Of a stretch of 64,000 nt of DNA, positions 43,039 through 53,064 are shown piece after piece. Numbering within the stretch: the stretch's first letter is position 1; each line of letters opens with the position of its first letter. The DNA is taken from assembly GCF_018141105.1 (NCBI RefSeq), contig NZ_CP054839.1, positions 5,831,411 to 5,895,410 on the forward strand. Reading direction: 5' to 3'. The notes under the pieces are model-generated. The model saw nothing but the letters and a program-made list of their open reading frames with translations, was not told the origin of the DNA and did not search any database. The position numbers and the translations under genes are program-made. This stretch comes from Saccharopolyspora erythraea (GTDB lineage Bacteria; Actinomycetota; Actinomycetes; Mycobacteriales; Pseudonocardiaceae).

Positions 43039-43218
43039 TCAGACGAGTGAGACGATCACGACCAGCGCCAGCTCCGCTGCCGCCAGTGCGCCGGCGGCGA
43101 TCCCGAGCCGTCGCGCCAGAACCGCTTCGCGGACCATGGTCGATGCCGCGGCCAGGGCCACGGCCAGTGGGATCAGCAGGGCGCAAAGCATCTGCAGGAC
43201 TGCGATTCCCGACGTCAT
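43039..43218 (-). CDS. 59-aa two-span membrane protein
   Basis: Starts MTSGIAVLQMLCALLIPL; two hydrophobic segments (about 5-25 and 38-58) joined by a basic loop VREAVLARR. A CAGGAA site precedes the ATG. It lies in the 612-base gap between the RHS toxin and the ligase gene; the rest of that gap shows nothing. It could be an immunity or holin-like protein, but nothing proves it. Confidence 0.45.
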   Translation of the reverse strand: MTSGIAVLQMLCALLIPLAVALAAASTMVREAVLARRLGIAAGALAAAELALVVIVSLV

Positions 43219-43482
43219 TTCCTGATCTCCACGCGCGACCTCCCGCTCAGCGGCTCATTCTGGAAAGCGCACGTCATCGAGCAGCACCACCACTTGGTGG
43301 ATACTGCCCTGCGGCACGTTCGCCCAGCGAGCCCTTTCACGGGGTGTTCATCAACTCATCAGGTGACATGCGCACGTACCGGAACCCGCCAGAGCAGGAA
43401 GAGCCGGTGCGTTTCATGCGGTTGTTCCCTCGCGCACGATGGCGTGTCACTCGCGGGTCACGCTCGGATGCGACGTTGAGAC

Positions 43483-44970
43483 GTGTTCGCCGACAAGTCG
43501 ACGCCGCCGCTGCGGTGGAGCTCGACCACACCCTCACAGCGGTTCTCCCCCGCACTCGGTCAGGTCATGCCGGGTGCCGCGGTGGCCGTTGTCGTGCTGG
43601 AGTCGGCGAGCGGCTTCCTGCCCAGCGCCCCGTTGGTCAGCGTTCTCACGCCGCTGCGCCTGATCATCCTGCTCGGCCTGCTGGGATTGGTCTTCGACGG
43701 GGCCGGAATCAGCGCGTTCCACACCCGGATGGACGTCTTCATCGGCGTGGTCGTGCTGTCGGCTCTGCTCGCCACGGCCGTCGGGGGCGGCACCAGCGCG
43801 CCGCTGCGCGGGCTTCTGACCCAGGTGACGGTGTACTACCTGGTCGTCGGGCTGCGACGACGACATCCCGAGTCCTGGCATGCGCTGTCGGTGCTCGCGC
43901 TGGCGTCGGTGTCGATGGCCGGAGCGGTGGCGTTGAGCCAGGCGACGAACGGGACGCCGACCGGCTTCTGCCGCAGCGGTCTACTCGGTGACGCCGACTG
44001 CGGGCCCGACGCGCTGGTCCGCTCCATCGGCACCTTCGCCAACCCGAACACGCTCGCCGCGTTCCTGGTGATGCTCACCCCGATCGCCGCGCTCGCGGCG
44101 ACGCTGCTGTCGGAGCGCACGGCCCGGCTCAGCGTCCTGATCCTGGCAGGAGTCGGCTACGGCGCGGTCCTGACCACGTTCTCGCGGGCCGGCTACATCG
44201 CCGCCGCCGCGGGCATCCTGGTGCTCGCCGCAGCACGCCGCCTGATGCCCCGCTTCAGCCGTTCCGGAATCCGCCTGGCCACCGCCGCCGGTGTGGGCGG
44301 ACTGGCCTGCGTCGGACTGGTGATCGCGATCAGCTCGCGAGCCGGCACCGCGCTCGGGGTCCGCGGGCAGGCGTGGGAAGCGGCCATCGAGGTCGCGGGC
44401 ACTCATCCCCTCGGCGTCGGCCTGCAACGCGCCGGTGCGGTCATCGACGCCCGCGCGCCGGGCGACGTCGAGTTCTCCCACGTGCACAACCTCTGGCTGA
44501 ACTGGCTGGTCGAGGCGGGCGTGCTCGGCATGCTCGGGATCACCGCGGTGACCGTCGTCGGAGTCGTCTCGGCTGCCCGTCTCGCCAGGGACGGCTCGGC
44601 CACCGGGGCCGCCTGCCTCTCCGGCCTGACCGCGTTCATGCTGATGAGCCTGCTGGACCACCCGGCCAACCTGGAACGCATCGCGATGATGTTCTGGCTC
44701 CTGCTGGCCTTGACGATGGCCGAGACCCCGGCCCGCTGGCGCCCCCCGGCCGCAGCGGCGCCGCCTTCGACGCCCCGGCGTCCCGCGTACCACCCGAGGC
44801 CGCCTGGGCGGTTGGCGCCCGGGCGACCCAGGAAGCATCCCCGCAGCGGGTCAGGACCGGCTCAACACCCAGTACCGAGAAAACCGCCCCTGGCCCGGTT
44901 CTCGGACTTCCCGGAGGACGGCAGGACTCCGTCTCCGGGCGCTGAGCTGATGGCGTTCATGCGCCCATGA
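43483..44970 (+). CDS. O-antigen ligase/Wzy-family membrane protein
   Basis: 495 aa with 10-12 hydrophobic segments; VRSIGTFANPNTLAAFLVML, LTTFSRAGYIAAA and FSHVHNLWLNWLVEAG match the Wzy_C/O-antigen-ligase pattern with its long loop. The last 70 residues are Pro/Arg-rich and cytoplasmic. Probably joins or polymerises a surface glycan. The start (GTG) is uncertain. The end overlaps the convergent anion permease gene by 14 bases. Confidence 0.8.
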   Translation: MFADKSTPPLRWSSTTPSQRFSPALGQVMPGAAVAVVVLESASGFLPSAPLVSVLTPLRLIILLGLLGLVFDGAGISAFHTRMDVFIGVVVLSALLATAVGGGTSAPLRGLLTQVTVYYLVVGLRRRHPESWHALSVLALASVSMAGAVALSQATNGTPTGFCRSGLLGDADCGPDALVRSIGTFANPNTLAAFLVMLTPIAALAATLLSERTARLSVLILAGVGYGAVLTTFSRAGYIAAAAGILVLAAARRLMPRFSRSGIRLATAAGVGGLACVGLVIAISSRAGTALGVRGQAWEAAIEVAGTHPLGVGLQRAGAVIDARAPGDVEFSHVHNLWLNWLVEAGVLGMLGITAVTVVGVVSAARLARDGSATGAACLSGLTAFMLMSLLDHPANLERIAMMFWLLLALTMAETPARWRPPAAAAPPSTPRRPAYHPRPPGRLAPGRPRKHPRSGSGPAQHPVPRKPPLARFSDFPEDGRTPSPGAELMAFMRP

Positions 44971-46189
44971 CCTGCAACCCGCCCCACAACGCCAGCACGG
45001 CGAGCACCAGCGTGACCGGAACGGTCAGCAGGCCGAGCCGGGTGAACTCGCCGAGATCGGCCCGCGCGTCGTGTTCGTGCAGTACTCGACGCCACAGCAA
45101 GGTCGCCAACGATCCGGCGTAGGTGAGGTTCGGACCGATGTTCACCCCGAGCAGGACCGCGAGGACGGCGCCCGCTCCCCCGGACGCTGCCAGCGGCACC
45201 AGCACGAGAACGGCGGGCAGGTTGTTGATCAGGTTCGCCAGCACGGCCGCCACGGCTGCCAGCCCCAGCAGCGCGAGCAGCCCCGAACCATCCGGGACCA
45301 CCTGCCCGACAGCGGCGGCCAACCCGTTGTCCACCACGGCCCGCACCACGACGCCCAGCGCGATCACGAACGCCGCGAACGGCAGGTTGGCCGAGCCCAC
45401 GATCTCGGCGAAGGACGTGCGCCGCTGGGCCAGGGCACGAACCGCCAGCACGAGAGCACCCGCGCACGCCACCCACGCCGGGTCGATCCCCACGAACGAA
45501 CCGAGGCCGAAACCGGCGAGAGTCAGCGCCAGCACGCACAGGACGAACAGCGGCACCCCGCGCTTCGAGACCTCCGTGGTTCCCTCACCGGGCGCGGCCA
45601 GGTCCGCGGCGAAAAAGCGGCGGAAGACGAAGTACTCGGCGGCGACCACGACCAACCACGGCATCGTCATCAACGCCGTGAAGCGCATGAACGAGACCCC
45701 GGCGGCGGAAAAGGCCAGCAGGTTGGTCAGATTCGACACCGGCAGCAGCAGCGAGGCCGAGTTCGCCAGATGAGCGCACGCGTAGACGTGCGGCTTCGCC
45801 CGGGCACCGACCACGGCGGCGGTCGCGAGCACCACCGGGGTCAACAGCACGACCGTCGCGTCCAAGCTCAGCACCGCCGTCGTCACGGCGGCGATGGCGA
45901 AAACCTGCACGAGCATGCGGCGCGGCCGGCCCCGGCAGGTGCGCGCCATCAGCGCTCCCGCGGCCTCGAAGAGGCCCTCGCGATCGCACAACCGGGCAAG
46001 GACGAGCACGGCCACCAGGAAACCGACGACCGGTGCCATCCGCTCGGCCTCGGCGACGGCGACCGGGAACGGCACAGCCCCGACCGCCACCACCAGAACC
46101 GCCGCCGGCACCGCGACAGCCGCCTCCGGCCACCCGCGCGGACGGACCACCGCGAACGCGAGCACCACCAGCAGCAAGACGACCGACAA
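44957..46189 (-). CDS. ArsB/SLC13-type anion permease
   Basis: 410 aa, about 11 membrane segments; LSLDATVVLLTPVVLA, LLLPVSNLTNLLAF and LANLINNLPAVLVLVPLA are typical of the ArsB/NhaD superfamily. Possible substrates are arsenite, tricarboxylates or sulfate; no arsR or arsC neighbour supports arsenic resistance. Confidence 0.85.
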   Translation of the reverse strand: MSVVLLLVVLAFAVVRPRGWPEAAVAVPAAVLVVAVGAVPFPVAVAEAERMAPVVGFLVAVLVLARLCDREGLFEAAGALMARTCRGRPRRMLVQVFAIAAVTTAVLSLDATVVLLTPVVLATAAVVGARAKPHVYACAHLANSASLLLPVSNLTNLLAFSAAGVSFMRFTALMTMPWLVVVAAEYFVFRRFFAADLAAPGEGTTEVSKRGVPLFVLCVLALTLAGFGLGSFVGIDPAWVACAGALVLAVRALAQRRTSFAEIVGSANLPFAAFVIALGVVVRAVVDNGLAAAVGQVVPDGSGLLALLGLAAVAAVLANLINNLPAVLVLVPLAASGGAGAVLAVLLGVNIGPNLTYAGSLATLLWRRVLHEHDARADLGEFTRLGLLTVPVTLVLAVLALWGGLQVMGA

Positions 46190-46305
46190 CGCCTCCGCCG
46201 AACCGGAACTCAGAGCGGACCTCCCTCAGAGCCGCAAGACGAGTTCGATGACGGGCGCTCGCAGCCAGCGTCCACAGTGTCCTGTTCGGGCGGCGAGGCG
46301 CGCGG

Positions 46306-47061
46306 TCAGAGGTTGCGCTTGAAAAGCTCCAGCAGCTCGGTCCAGTGGCGTTCCGCCGCTTCGGCGTCGTAGGCGGCGGTGTCGGCCTGGGTGTAGCCGT
46401 GCGGTGCTCCCGGGTAGACCTCGCAGCGGTGGCGGACACCGGCCCGGGTGAGCGCCTCCTCGAGGCGGTCGATCTGCTCCGGCGGCAGCGCGTGGTCCTG
46501 GTCGGCGTGGCCGAAGTAGAGCTCGGCGGTGACGCGATCGGCGACCAGGTGCGGGCTGTCGGGAGCCTCGGTGGCCAGGTTCCCGCCGTGGAACCCGGCC
46601 GCGGCGGCGACCCGCTCCGGGTAGGTGCCGGCGGTGCGCAGCGCCAGCACGGCGCCCAAGCAGTAGCCGGTGATGCCGACCGGCCCATCGGTGGTCAGCG
46701 GGCTTTCGGCCAGCCAGCGCAGGTAGGCGCCGGCGTCGCGCATCGCCGACTCGGGCGTCAGGTCCCGCATGATCGGCATGATCTGCTCGAAGAGATCCGG
46801 CCGGGCACCGGGGTCGATGAACTCGGGCAGTTCGACCACCGGGGCCCGCCCGTGGCGGTAGAAGACGTTGGGGGCCAGGACGGTGTAGCCCGCCTCGGCG
46901 AGGCGGTCGGCCATCTTCGCCAGGTGCGGGCGCACCCCGAAGGCGTCCATGTAGAGCAGGACCGCGGGGTGGGGCCGCCCGTCGTCCGGGTGCGTCAGGT
47001 AGGCGTCCGCCGTGCCGTCCGGGGTCGGGACGTCCACGGAGCTTCCGCGCACAGTGGTCAT
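46306..47061 (-). CDS. dienelactone hydrolase-family protein
   Basis: 251 aa alpha/beta hydrolase. The nucleophile is Cys in GITGYCLGAVLA, with Asp in FGHADQDHALP and His in GAPHGYTQAD. The Cys nucleophile is the mark of dienelactone hydrolases (chloroaromatic degradation), though most genomic members have other, unknown substrates. Stand-alone. Confidence 0.88.
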   Translation of the reverse strand: MTTVRGSSVDVPTPDGTADAYLTHPDDGRPHPAVLLYMDAFGVRPHLAKMADRLAEAGYTVLAPNVFYRHGRAPVVELPEFIDPGARPDLFEQIMPIMRDLTPESAMRDAGAYLRWLAESPLTTDGPVGITGYCLGAVLALRTAGTYPERVAAAAGFHGGNLATEAPDSPHLVADRVTAELYFGHADQDHALPPEQIDRLEEALTRAGVRHRCEVYPGAPHGYTQADTAAYDAEAAERHWTELLELFKRNL

Positions 47062-47270
47062 CGGCGATCTCCATCCGCTCCGGGGGCCGCCCTCACCCTA
47101 CTCACGCGGACAGCCCGCAACAGAGCGGCCAGGCGTGGTGAATCTCCCACCCGGCCGATCACCGGTCCCCCGTCGAACCTGTCGACCCGGGCCGCAACGG
47201 GCCGCTCATCCGCAACGGAAAGCTTCAGCCCTGGGCTCCGCAGCCGTTCACCGGATCCTCCGCGTACCGG

Positions 47271-48854
47271 TCAGATCTCCAGCCGCGCCTCCTCGAGGTC
47301 GAAGTCGCGGATGATGCGGATCATCACCTCGTTGGAGATCTCCCCGCGGTCGCGCAGCCGCACCACCGTCGTCCGCTGCGCCTGGAGCACCACGCGGACC
47401 ATCTGCTGGTAGGCCAGCGACCGGTCCTCGTAGTCGTGGGCGGGGTCCTGGTCCGTGCGGGCCCCGAGCCTGCGGCCCCGGTACTCGTAGAAGCGGCGCA
47501 TCCGCTCGACGCTGTCATCGCGCGTCCACTCCTCGGCGGCGAGCTCGTCGAGCTGGGCGAGGGCGGTCTCGGTCGCCGCCAGCCGGGCCCGCAGTTCCTG
47601 GCGTTCCTCGGCGCCTTCGTCGGTGACCCGCAGCAACCGGATGAGACCGGGCAGCGAGAGGCCCTGCACCACGAGCGTGGCGAAGATGACCGCGAAGACC
47701 AGGAAGATGATCAGGTCCCGCGCCGCGAAGGGGACCCCGGGCGCGGCGGCGAGCGGCAGCGCCAGGGCCGCGGCGAGCGAGACGCTGCCGCGCATGCCGC
47801 TCCACGCCAGGACCAGCCGGTACCGCGACCCGACGCGGCGCTCCCGCTGGCCGGGCCGCCGGTCGAGGATGCGGATGAGGTACGGGACGGTGAAGAACCA
47901 GACCAGCCGGACCACCACCACCGTCCCGGCCACCGCGAGCGCGTACAGGGCGAGATCGGCGGCGGTGTAGCGGGCGAGCCCTTCCAGCGCGCTGCGGAGC
48001 TGGAGTCCCACGAGCACGAACAGCACCGCGTTGATGAGGAAGTTGAGGATGTCCCACACCAGCAGGCCCTGCAGCCGGGTGCGGGCGGGCAGGGTGGTGA
48101 CGCCGCGAACGCCCATGTAGAGGCCGGTGGTCACCGCCGCGAGCACTCCCGACGCGCCCAGCGCGTTCGCGGGGATGAACGCGGCGTACCCGCTCAGCAG
48201 CGAGATCGTGAGGCTCACCTGGGCGTCGGTGGTGTGGCGGCGGATCAGCGCCACCAGCCAGCCGACCACCAGTCCGATGGCGACACCGCCGGCCGCGCCT
48301 GCCACGAAGGCCAGTCCCGCTTTCCCGAAGGACATGGTCTCTCCGACGATCGCCGCCACGGCCACCCGGTAGGCCACCAGGGCGGTCGCGTCGTTGAACA
48401 GGCCTTCGCCCTCCACGGCGCTGACGAGCCGTCGCGGCACGCCCAGCCGCCGCATGACGAGCCCGGCCGCGAGCGGATCGGTGGGCGAGACGATCGTTCC
48501 GAGCGCGAACGCGGCGGGCCAGGACAGCCCCGGCACGAGGGCGTGCGCCAGCACGGCCACCGCGCCCGCCGTGGCCAGCACCAGGCCCACCGAGCTCAGC
48601 GTCAGCCCCCGCAGGTTCTCCCGCAGGTCGTGGTAGTTCGCCGACAGCGCGGCCCAGTACAGCAGCGGCGGCAGGAAGACCACCAGCACGATCTCCGGAT
48701 CGAGGTGGACGTGCGGCAGCCCCGGCAGGAACCCGATCACCGCTCCCCCGACCACGAGGACGATCGGGTACGGGATCGGCAGCAGCCGCGCCAAGGCCGC
48801 CAGCACCGCCACCGACACCAGCAGCCCGCAGATGAGAACTTCCGCCCCGCTCAT
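47271..48854 (-). CDS. CPA1-family Na+/H+ antiporter
   Basis: 527 aa from ATG behind GGGAG. Twelve or so membrane segments; VEGEGLFNDATALVAY carries the ion-binding ND pair and GTIVSPTDPLAAGLV the TP motif of the NhaP/CPA1 family. The cytoplasmic C-terminal end of about 120 residues is charged and helical. Exchanges Na+ (or K+) for H+ at the membrane. Confidence 0.92.
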   Translation of the reverse strand: MSGAEVLICGLLVSVAVLAALARLLPIPYPIVLVVGGAVIGFLPGLPHVHLDPEIVLVVFLPPLLYWAALSANYHDLRENLRGLTLSSVGLVLATAGAVAVLAHALVPGLSWPAAFALGTIVSPTDPLAAGLVMRRLGVPRRLVSAVEGEGLFNDATALVAYRVAVAAIVGETMSFGKAGLAFVAGAAGGVAIGLVVGWLVALIRRHTTDAQVSLTISLLSGYAAFIPANALGASGVLAAVTTGLYMGVRGVTTLPARTRLQGLLVWDILNFLINAVLFVLVGLQLRSALEGLARYTAADLALYALAVAGTVVVVRLVWFFTVPYLIRILDRRPGQRERRVGSRYRLVLAWSGMRGSVSLAAALALPLAAAPGVPFAARDLIIFLVFAVIFATLVVQGLSLPGLIRLLRVTDEGAEERQELRARLAATETALAQLDELAAEEWTRDDSVERMRRFYEYRGRRLGARTDQDPAHDYEDRSLAYQQMVRVVLQAQRTTVVRLRDRGEISNEVMIRIIRDFDLEEARLEI

Positions 48855-49148
48855 GTGGACTCCCCTGGGGCAACGGTGACCGAGCCGTCCTGGCGCCGCA
48901 AACCAGGGCCGCCGTGACGACCGCCCCCGCATGCGCCGCATTCAGCCGAAGGCAGCTACCGAGCGTGGCCGTGGGAGGACCGCCGTGCTCACCGTCCGTG
49001 CTCCTCGCCGTCCTGGCAGCGCAGAAGGTGACCGCGCCGTTGGCATCGACGCGGTCACCTCCGGTCCCCGAGGGCTGCTCCTGCCAGCACGCCTCGTAGA
49101 CCAGGTCGACAACTCACGCCATCGACACCGCGACGCCGCCGGGAGTCC

Positions 49149-50363
49149 TCATCGGACGGAGCAGGTGTTCGGTGCCGGCGCACCGGCGAACCGGTCCGCG
49201 ACCCACCGCGACCGGTCGGCGGCCGACTGCCGCATCACGGTTTCGTGGTCGCCGGGGTAGTCGTGGTAGTCGACGGGCGTGCCCTGACCGCACTGCTCCG
49301 CCGCTACCTCCGCCACAGTGGACGCGGCGACGTCGGTGTCCGCTGCGCCGGAAGCGACGAAGATCGGCCCCGCGAGGGGCGCGTTCGCATAGCGATTGCG
49401 CTCGATGAACTCGCGGACAACGGCGTCCTGCGACCAGTCGGGGCGCAGCAGTTCTCGTGGTGTGCCCGTGCCGCTGAGGGCGCGCCCATAGGTCCAGCAG
49501 CCCTCGTGGAGGTACCGCTCGTAGTTGCTCATCCCCTTGTCGCTGATCACGTTCCACGGCTGGAACCCCGGGTACTGCGCGGCGATCGAGCTGGCGACGT
49601 AGGCGAGGTACTGGCCCTGGCCCTCGTTGTCCGCGACCTCGCGCTGGAGCCGGTCGTACGGCGTCACCGGGGCGATCGCCACCGAACCGAGGAACGTGCC
49701 GGTGGGTTCGGCGGCTTCCTGCCGGGCAACGCCCCACACGGCCTGGCCGCCCTGGGAGTGCCCGACCGCGACCCAGCGCTCGCTCAGCCCGGCCACCGCC
49801 TGGCGTGCCGCGGCGACGGAGTAGCGCACGTCGTTGGCGTTGGCTGTCACGGTGATGTACTCGTGCCTGCTGCCCGCACCCAGCCCCGAGTAGTCGGCGG
49901 CGACCACGGCGTACCCTTGTTCGAGCCAGTGCGCGATCTCGTCGGGGTAGTACAGGTCCTTCATCAGGCTCGGTGCGCACTGCCGCGCCACACCGCTCGT
50001 CCCGTGCGCCCAAGCGACGACCGGCCACCCGCCGGGCGGCGGAGGGCCCGCCGGGGTGAGCACCGCCGCCGAGGCCGCCACCGGCGTGCCCTGCGCCGAG
50101 CGGGAGTTGTAGACGACGAGGTTTCCCGCGGCGCCCTCGGGCAACTGCCACCCGGTGGCCCGCTCCGAACCCAGCACCGAGCCCGGTACCGCCGCGCCGG
50201 GCGGGGTGTCGTAGAGCGCGCTGCGCGGCAGCGCGTTGGCCGCTTCCGCGGCCCGCGCACCGGCGATCTCGTCGTCCTGCTCAGCGGGCGGGCGCCCGCC
50301 GCAGGCGGCCAGCACGAGCACGAGAGCGAGCAGAACCGATGTCCGCCTACCCAGTTTTCCCAT
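49149..50363 (-). CDS. secreted lipase, lipoprotein-anchored
   Basis: 404 aa. A signal peptide with lipobox LAAC (Cys near residue 21), then the secretory-lipase (LIP) family pattern: AWAHGTSGVARQCAPS, the nucleophile elbow GHSQGG, and a C-terminal DYPGDHETVM with the catalytic His. Probably hydrolyses esters outside the cell. Divergent from a TetR gene across a small dyad. Confidence 0.88.
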   Translation of the reverse strand: MGKLGRRTSVLLALVLVLAACGGRPPAEQDDEIAGARAAEAANALPRSALYDTPPGAAVPGSVLGSERATGWQLPEGAAGNLVVYNSRSAQGTPVAASAAVLTPAGPPPPGGWPVVAWAHGTSGVARQCAPSLMKDLYYPDEIAHWLEQGYAVVAADYSGLGAGSRHEYITVTANANDVRYSVAAARQAVAGLSERWVAVGHSQGGQAVWGVARQEAAEPTGTFLGSVAIAPVTPYDRLQREVADNEGQGQYLAYVASSIAAQYPGFQPWNVISDKGMSNYERYLHEGCWTYGRALSGTGTPRELLRPDWSQDAVVREFIERNRYANAPLAGPIFVASGAADTDVAASTVAEVAAEQCGQGTPVDYHDYPGDHETVMRQSAADRSRWVADRFAGAPAPNTCSVR

Positions 50364-50429
50364 TGTTCCGAACTCCTGGTCCAGGTCATGGTCACGTCCG
50401 CCGAAAGTGAACGTTCGCGCACTGGTTAG

Positions 50430-50444
50430 GTCAATGGCGTTGAC
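50430..50444. promoter_or_regulatory. operator-like dyad between lipase and TetR genes
   Basis: GTCAATGGCGTTGAC, 5-bp arms around TGGCG, 15 bases before the TetR start. GAACGTTC lies 15 bases further left. Likely TetR binding site. Confidence 0.5.
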
Positions 50445-50458
50445 ATAAGCTCCCGGCC

Positions 50459-51160
50459 GTGACTTCCCGCCGGGTACCCCAACACCGCACCCGCCGCCGT
50501 CCCACCCGCCGCGGCCAGGTCCTGTCCGAGGAGCTGATCGTGGACACCGCCCTGCGGCTGATCGAGCTGCACGGCGCCGACGGGCTGTCGATGCGCAGGC
50601 TCGGGGCTGCGCTCGGCGCCGACGCCACCGCCGTGTACCGCTACTTCGACGGCAAGCACCAACTCGTGCTCGCCATCGCCGACGAACTGATCGGGCGGAC
50701 CTTCGCCGATTTCCACCCCAGCGGCGACTGGGTCGCGGACCTGCGCACCGCGGCGGAGCTGATCTACCGCACCAACCGAGCCCATCCCCGAGCCGCCATG
50801 CTGGTCACCTCGCGGGTGACCGGCCGCAGGCACGAGGTGGCCGCGATCGAGACGATGCTCGGCATCCTGCGTGGCGCCGGGTTCGCCCCGGCGGACGCGG
50901 TCCGCCACTACCACTGCTTCATCGACCTGGTGCTGGCGTTCTCGGCACTGGATTCCACGATCCACGCCGGCGATCCCGAACAGCAGCGCGCGGAAGCGGC
51001 CACCTGGCACGACGTGTACCGCGAACTCCCCGCCGAGCACTTCCCGAACATCGCGGCGGGAGCGGACGAGCTCGGCGTCCAGATGCGGAGCACCCCGTTC
51101 CACACGACCCTGGAACTCCTCCTGTCGGCGATCGCCGCGCAGTTGCCCGCTCCCGCATGA
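50459..51160 (+). CDS. TetR-family regulator
   Basis: 233 aa from GTG. Basic N-terminal tail, helix-turn-helix at about 25-70 (MRRLGAALGADATAVYRYFDGK), and a TetR C-terminal (C domain type) ligand-binding part. Divergent from the lipase, which it probably controls. Confidence 0.9.
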   Translation: MTSRRVPQHRTRRRPTRRGQVLSEELIVDTALRLIELHGADGLSMRRLGAALGADATAVYRYFDGKHQLVLAIADELIGRTFADFHPSGDWVADLRTAAELIYRTNRAHPRAAMLVTSRVTGRRHEVAAIETMLGILRGAGFAPADAVRHYHCFIDLVLAFSALDSTIHAGDPEQQRAEAATWHDVYRELPAEHFPNIAAGADELGVQMRSTPFHTTLELLLSAIAAQLPAPA

Positions 51161-51175
51161 GCGGTAGCCCCGGTG

Positions 51176-51694
51176 TCAGTCCCCACCGTAGAACGGATGG
51201 GTCAGCCGGTCCCGGTCGGCGACCAGGCGTTGCGCCGCGGCAGGATCGCGTCCGGCCGCCGCCTCCCGGACCGCGTCGCGGGTGGCCTCCCTGCTGGAGC
51301 ACCTCGCCGCGGTCTCGTCGTCGGCGTCGGGATCGAGCCAGACCGAGACGAACACCAGCGTCTCCTGGTCCGCCACCAGCAGGTCCTCGCCGACCGCGTC
51401 CAGAACGCCCTGGGCGATGCCGACCTGGCAGGCTCCCGAGACCAGCCTCGCGTTCCCGGCGGTCTTGCTCATCATGAGCGTCGGCGGGTTCAGCGTCTCG
51501 TAGGACGGCTGGTCGGGGCCTACAGACACCAGGATCGGCGTGAAACCCTCCGACGGCGCGGTGTAGGTCGTGATCATCGCCGCGGCGGTGGCACTCCCCC
51601 GCCGGGCCAGCACGACGTTGACGTGGCAGCCGTTGGGCTTCCGCCCGCCCCACCCCTGTGCGATGCGGCCGTCCAGATCGCGCGGTGTGCTCAT
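51176..51694 (-). CDS. formaldehyde-activating-enzyme (Fae)-like protein
   Basis: 172 aa. NGCHVNVVLARRG has the His (H24) that matches the catalytic His of Fae; PSEGFTPILVSVGPDQP, then TLMMSKTA and VSGACQVGIAQGVLDAV follow the family pattern. Classical Fae joins formaldehyde to tetrahydromethanopterin, a cofactor not expected in this group. The role here is open: perhaps aldehyde handling with the ALDH and ADH of the same operon. It is the last gene, overlapping the transporter (ATGA). The C-terminal 50 residues are an extension. Confidence 0.75.
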   Translation of the reverse strand: MSTPRDLDGRIAQGWGGRKPNGCHVNVVLARRGSATAAAMITTYTAPSEGFTPILVSVGPDQPSYETLNPPTLMMSKTAGNARLVSGACQVGIAQGVLDAVGEDLLVADQETLVFVSVWLDPDADDETAARCSSREATRDAVREAAAGRDPAAAQRLVADRDRLTHPFYGGD

Positions 51695-53064
51695 ACCGAT
51701 GCTCCTCGTGTGCTGATCGAGCCATGCCCACCCGTCTCGGAGAGGGCCTTTCCATTGGTTTCCGGGGCCATGAAGACCGAGCACACGCCTCCCGCGACGC
51801 ACACCAGTGCCATCACCAGCATCAGGGGGCCGAACCCGACGGCGCTCATGGTCAGCGGCAGCAGGAAGGTGCCGATCGCGGCGCCGACGCGCGACGCGGC
51901 CGAAGCGATGCCGACACCGGTGGTCCTCGCGGAGGTCGGGAAGAGCTCCAGCGGGTACACGCCGGGCAGCACGCTCATGATCCCGTAGAAGAACAGGTAG
52001 AGGAAGAAGCACAGCACGGTCACCGTCGTCGGCAGCGCGCTTCCCAGCGAGACCACCGACAGCGTCGCGCCGGTGACGAACATCGGCACGATCAGGATCT
52101 TCCTGCGCCCGACGCGGTCCACCAGGAACCACGCGGTGACCGCACCCGTGAGCGCCACCGCCGTGCCGAACAACGCGCTGGCGACCGGGTTCTGCATCCC
52201 CAGGGCGCGCAGCACGTCGGCCTGGAAGAACGTCAGCGCGAAGTACGGCAGCACGATGCAGATCCAGAACACGCAGCTGAACACCGTGCGCGCCAGGTAC
52301 CGCGGGCCGAACAGCGAGCGCCACGAGACCTGCTCCTCGGCCTCGTCGGCGAACTCCGGATCGTCGGGAGCGATGCCGAGGGCGTCTTCCAGGATTCGGT
52401 GCGCTTCCTCCCGCCTGCCCCTGGCGAGCAACCACCGGGGCGACTCCGGCAGTCCGTGTCGCACGGCGAGGATGATCGCGGCGGGCACCGCTCCCGCGGC
52501 CAGGGCCCACCGCCACGCGTGCGGATCGGCCTGCGTGATCAGGAACCCGGCCAGGAATGCCACCACGTAGCCGACGTTCCAGAAGATCTCCAGCACGGTC
52601 AGGTACCGCCCGCGCTCGTCCGCGGTGGTGAACTCGCTGAGCATCGGCGAGCCGATCGCGTAGTCCGCCCCGACCGCGACACCCATGGCCAGGCCGAGCG
52701 CGGCCACCTGCCACGGGGCCTGGACGAAGTACATCAGCACCGCCGCGGCCACGAAGAGGCAGAGGTCCGCGGTGAACATCGGCCTGCGCCCGCACCGGTC
52801 GGTCACGTACCCCGCGATCGGACCACCGACCATCGTTCCGACCAATGTGGACGCCGAGATCAGTCCTTGCCACAGGGAGCTCACACCGAGCTCGTCGCGG
52901 AACAGCTGCCCGGCCATGACCACCGCGATCGAGGCGAAGACGAAGCCGTCCATGAACATGCCACCGCTGGTGGCGGCGGTGAGGCGGACGAGCAGCCGCT
53001 TGCGGCGGTTGTCGCCGGGCGGAATCCCCGGGGTGCGGTCCGCCACCGCCTGACCGCGGCTCAT
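51691..53064 (-). CDS. MFS transporter, sugar-porter-like
   Basis: 457 aa, 12 membrane segments. GYVTDRCGRRPMFTAD and VDRVGRRKILIVP are the two A-type motifs, and HGLPESPRWLLARGR is the PESPRWL motif of sugar/organic acid porters. It overlaps the ALDH gene before it and the Fae-like gene after it. Probably imports the substrate of the catabolic locus. Confidence 0.9.
   Translation of the reverse strand: MSRGQAVADRTPGIPPGDNRRKRLLVRLTAATSGGMFMDGFVFASIAVVMAGQLFRDELGVSSLWQGLISASTLVGTMVGGPIAGYVTDRCGRRPMFTADLCLFVAAAVLMYFVQAPWQVAALGLAMGVAVGADYAIGSPMLSEFTTADERGRYLTVLEIFWNVGYVVAFLAGFLITQADPHAWRWALAAGAVPAAIILAVRHGLPESPRWLLARGRREEAHRILEDALGIAPDDPEFADEAEEQVSWRSLFGPRYLARTVFSCVFWICIVLPYFALTFFQADVLRALGMQNPVASALFGTAVALTGAVTAWFLVDRVGRRKILIVPMFVTGATLSVVSLGSALPTTVTVLCFFLYLFFYGIMSVLPGVYPLELFPTSARTTGVGIASAASRVGAAIGTFLLPLTMSAVGFGPLMLVMALVCVAGGVCSVFMAPETNGKALSETGGHGSISTRGASV

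Noticed and set aside
43039-43218. Immunity protein for the RHS toxin
   Set aside because: It is on the opposite strand, two-span and without similarity that I can see; no evidence ties it to the toxin, so it is listed only as a membrane protein.
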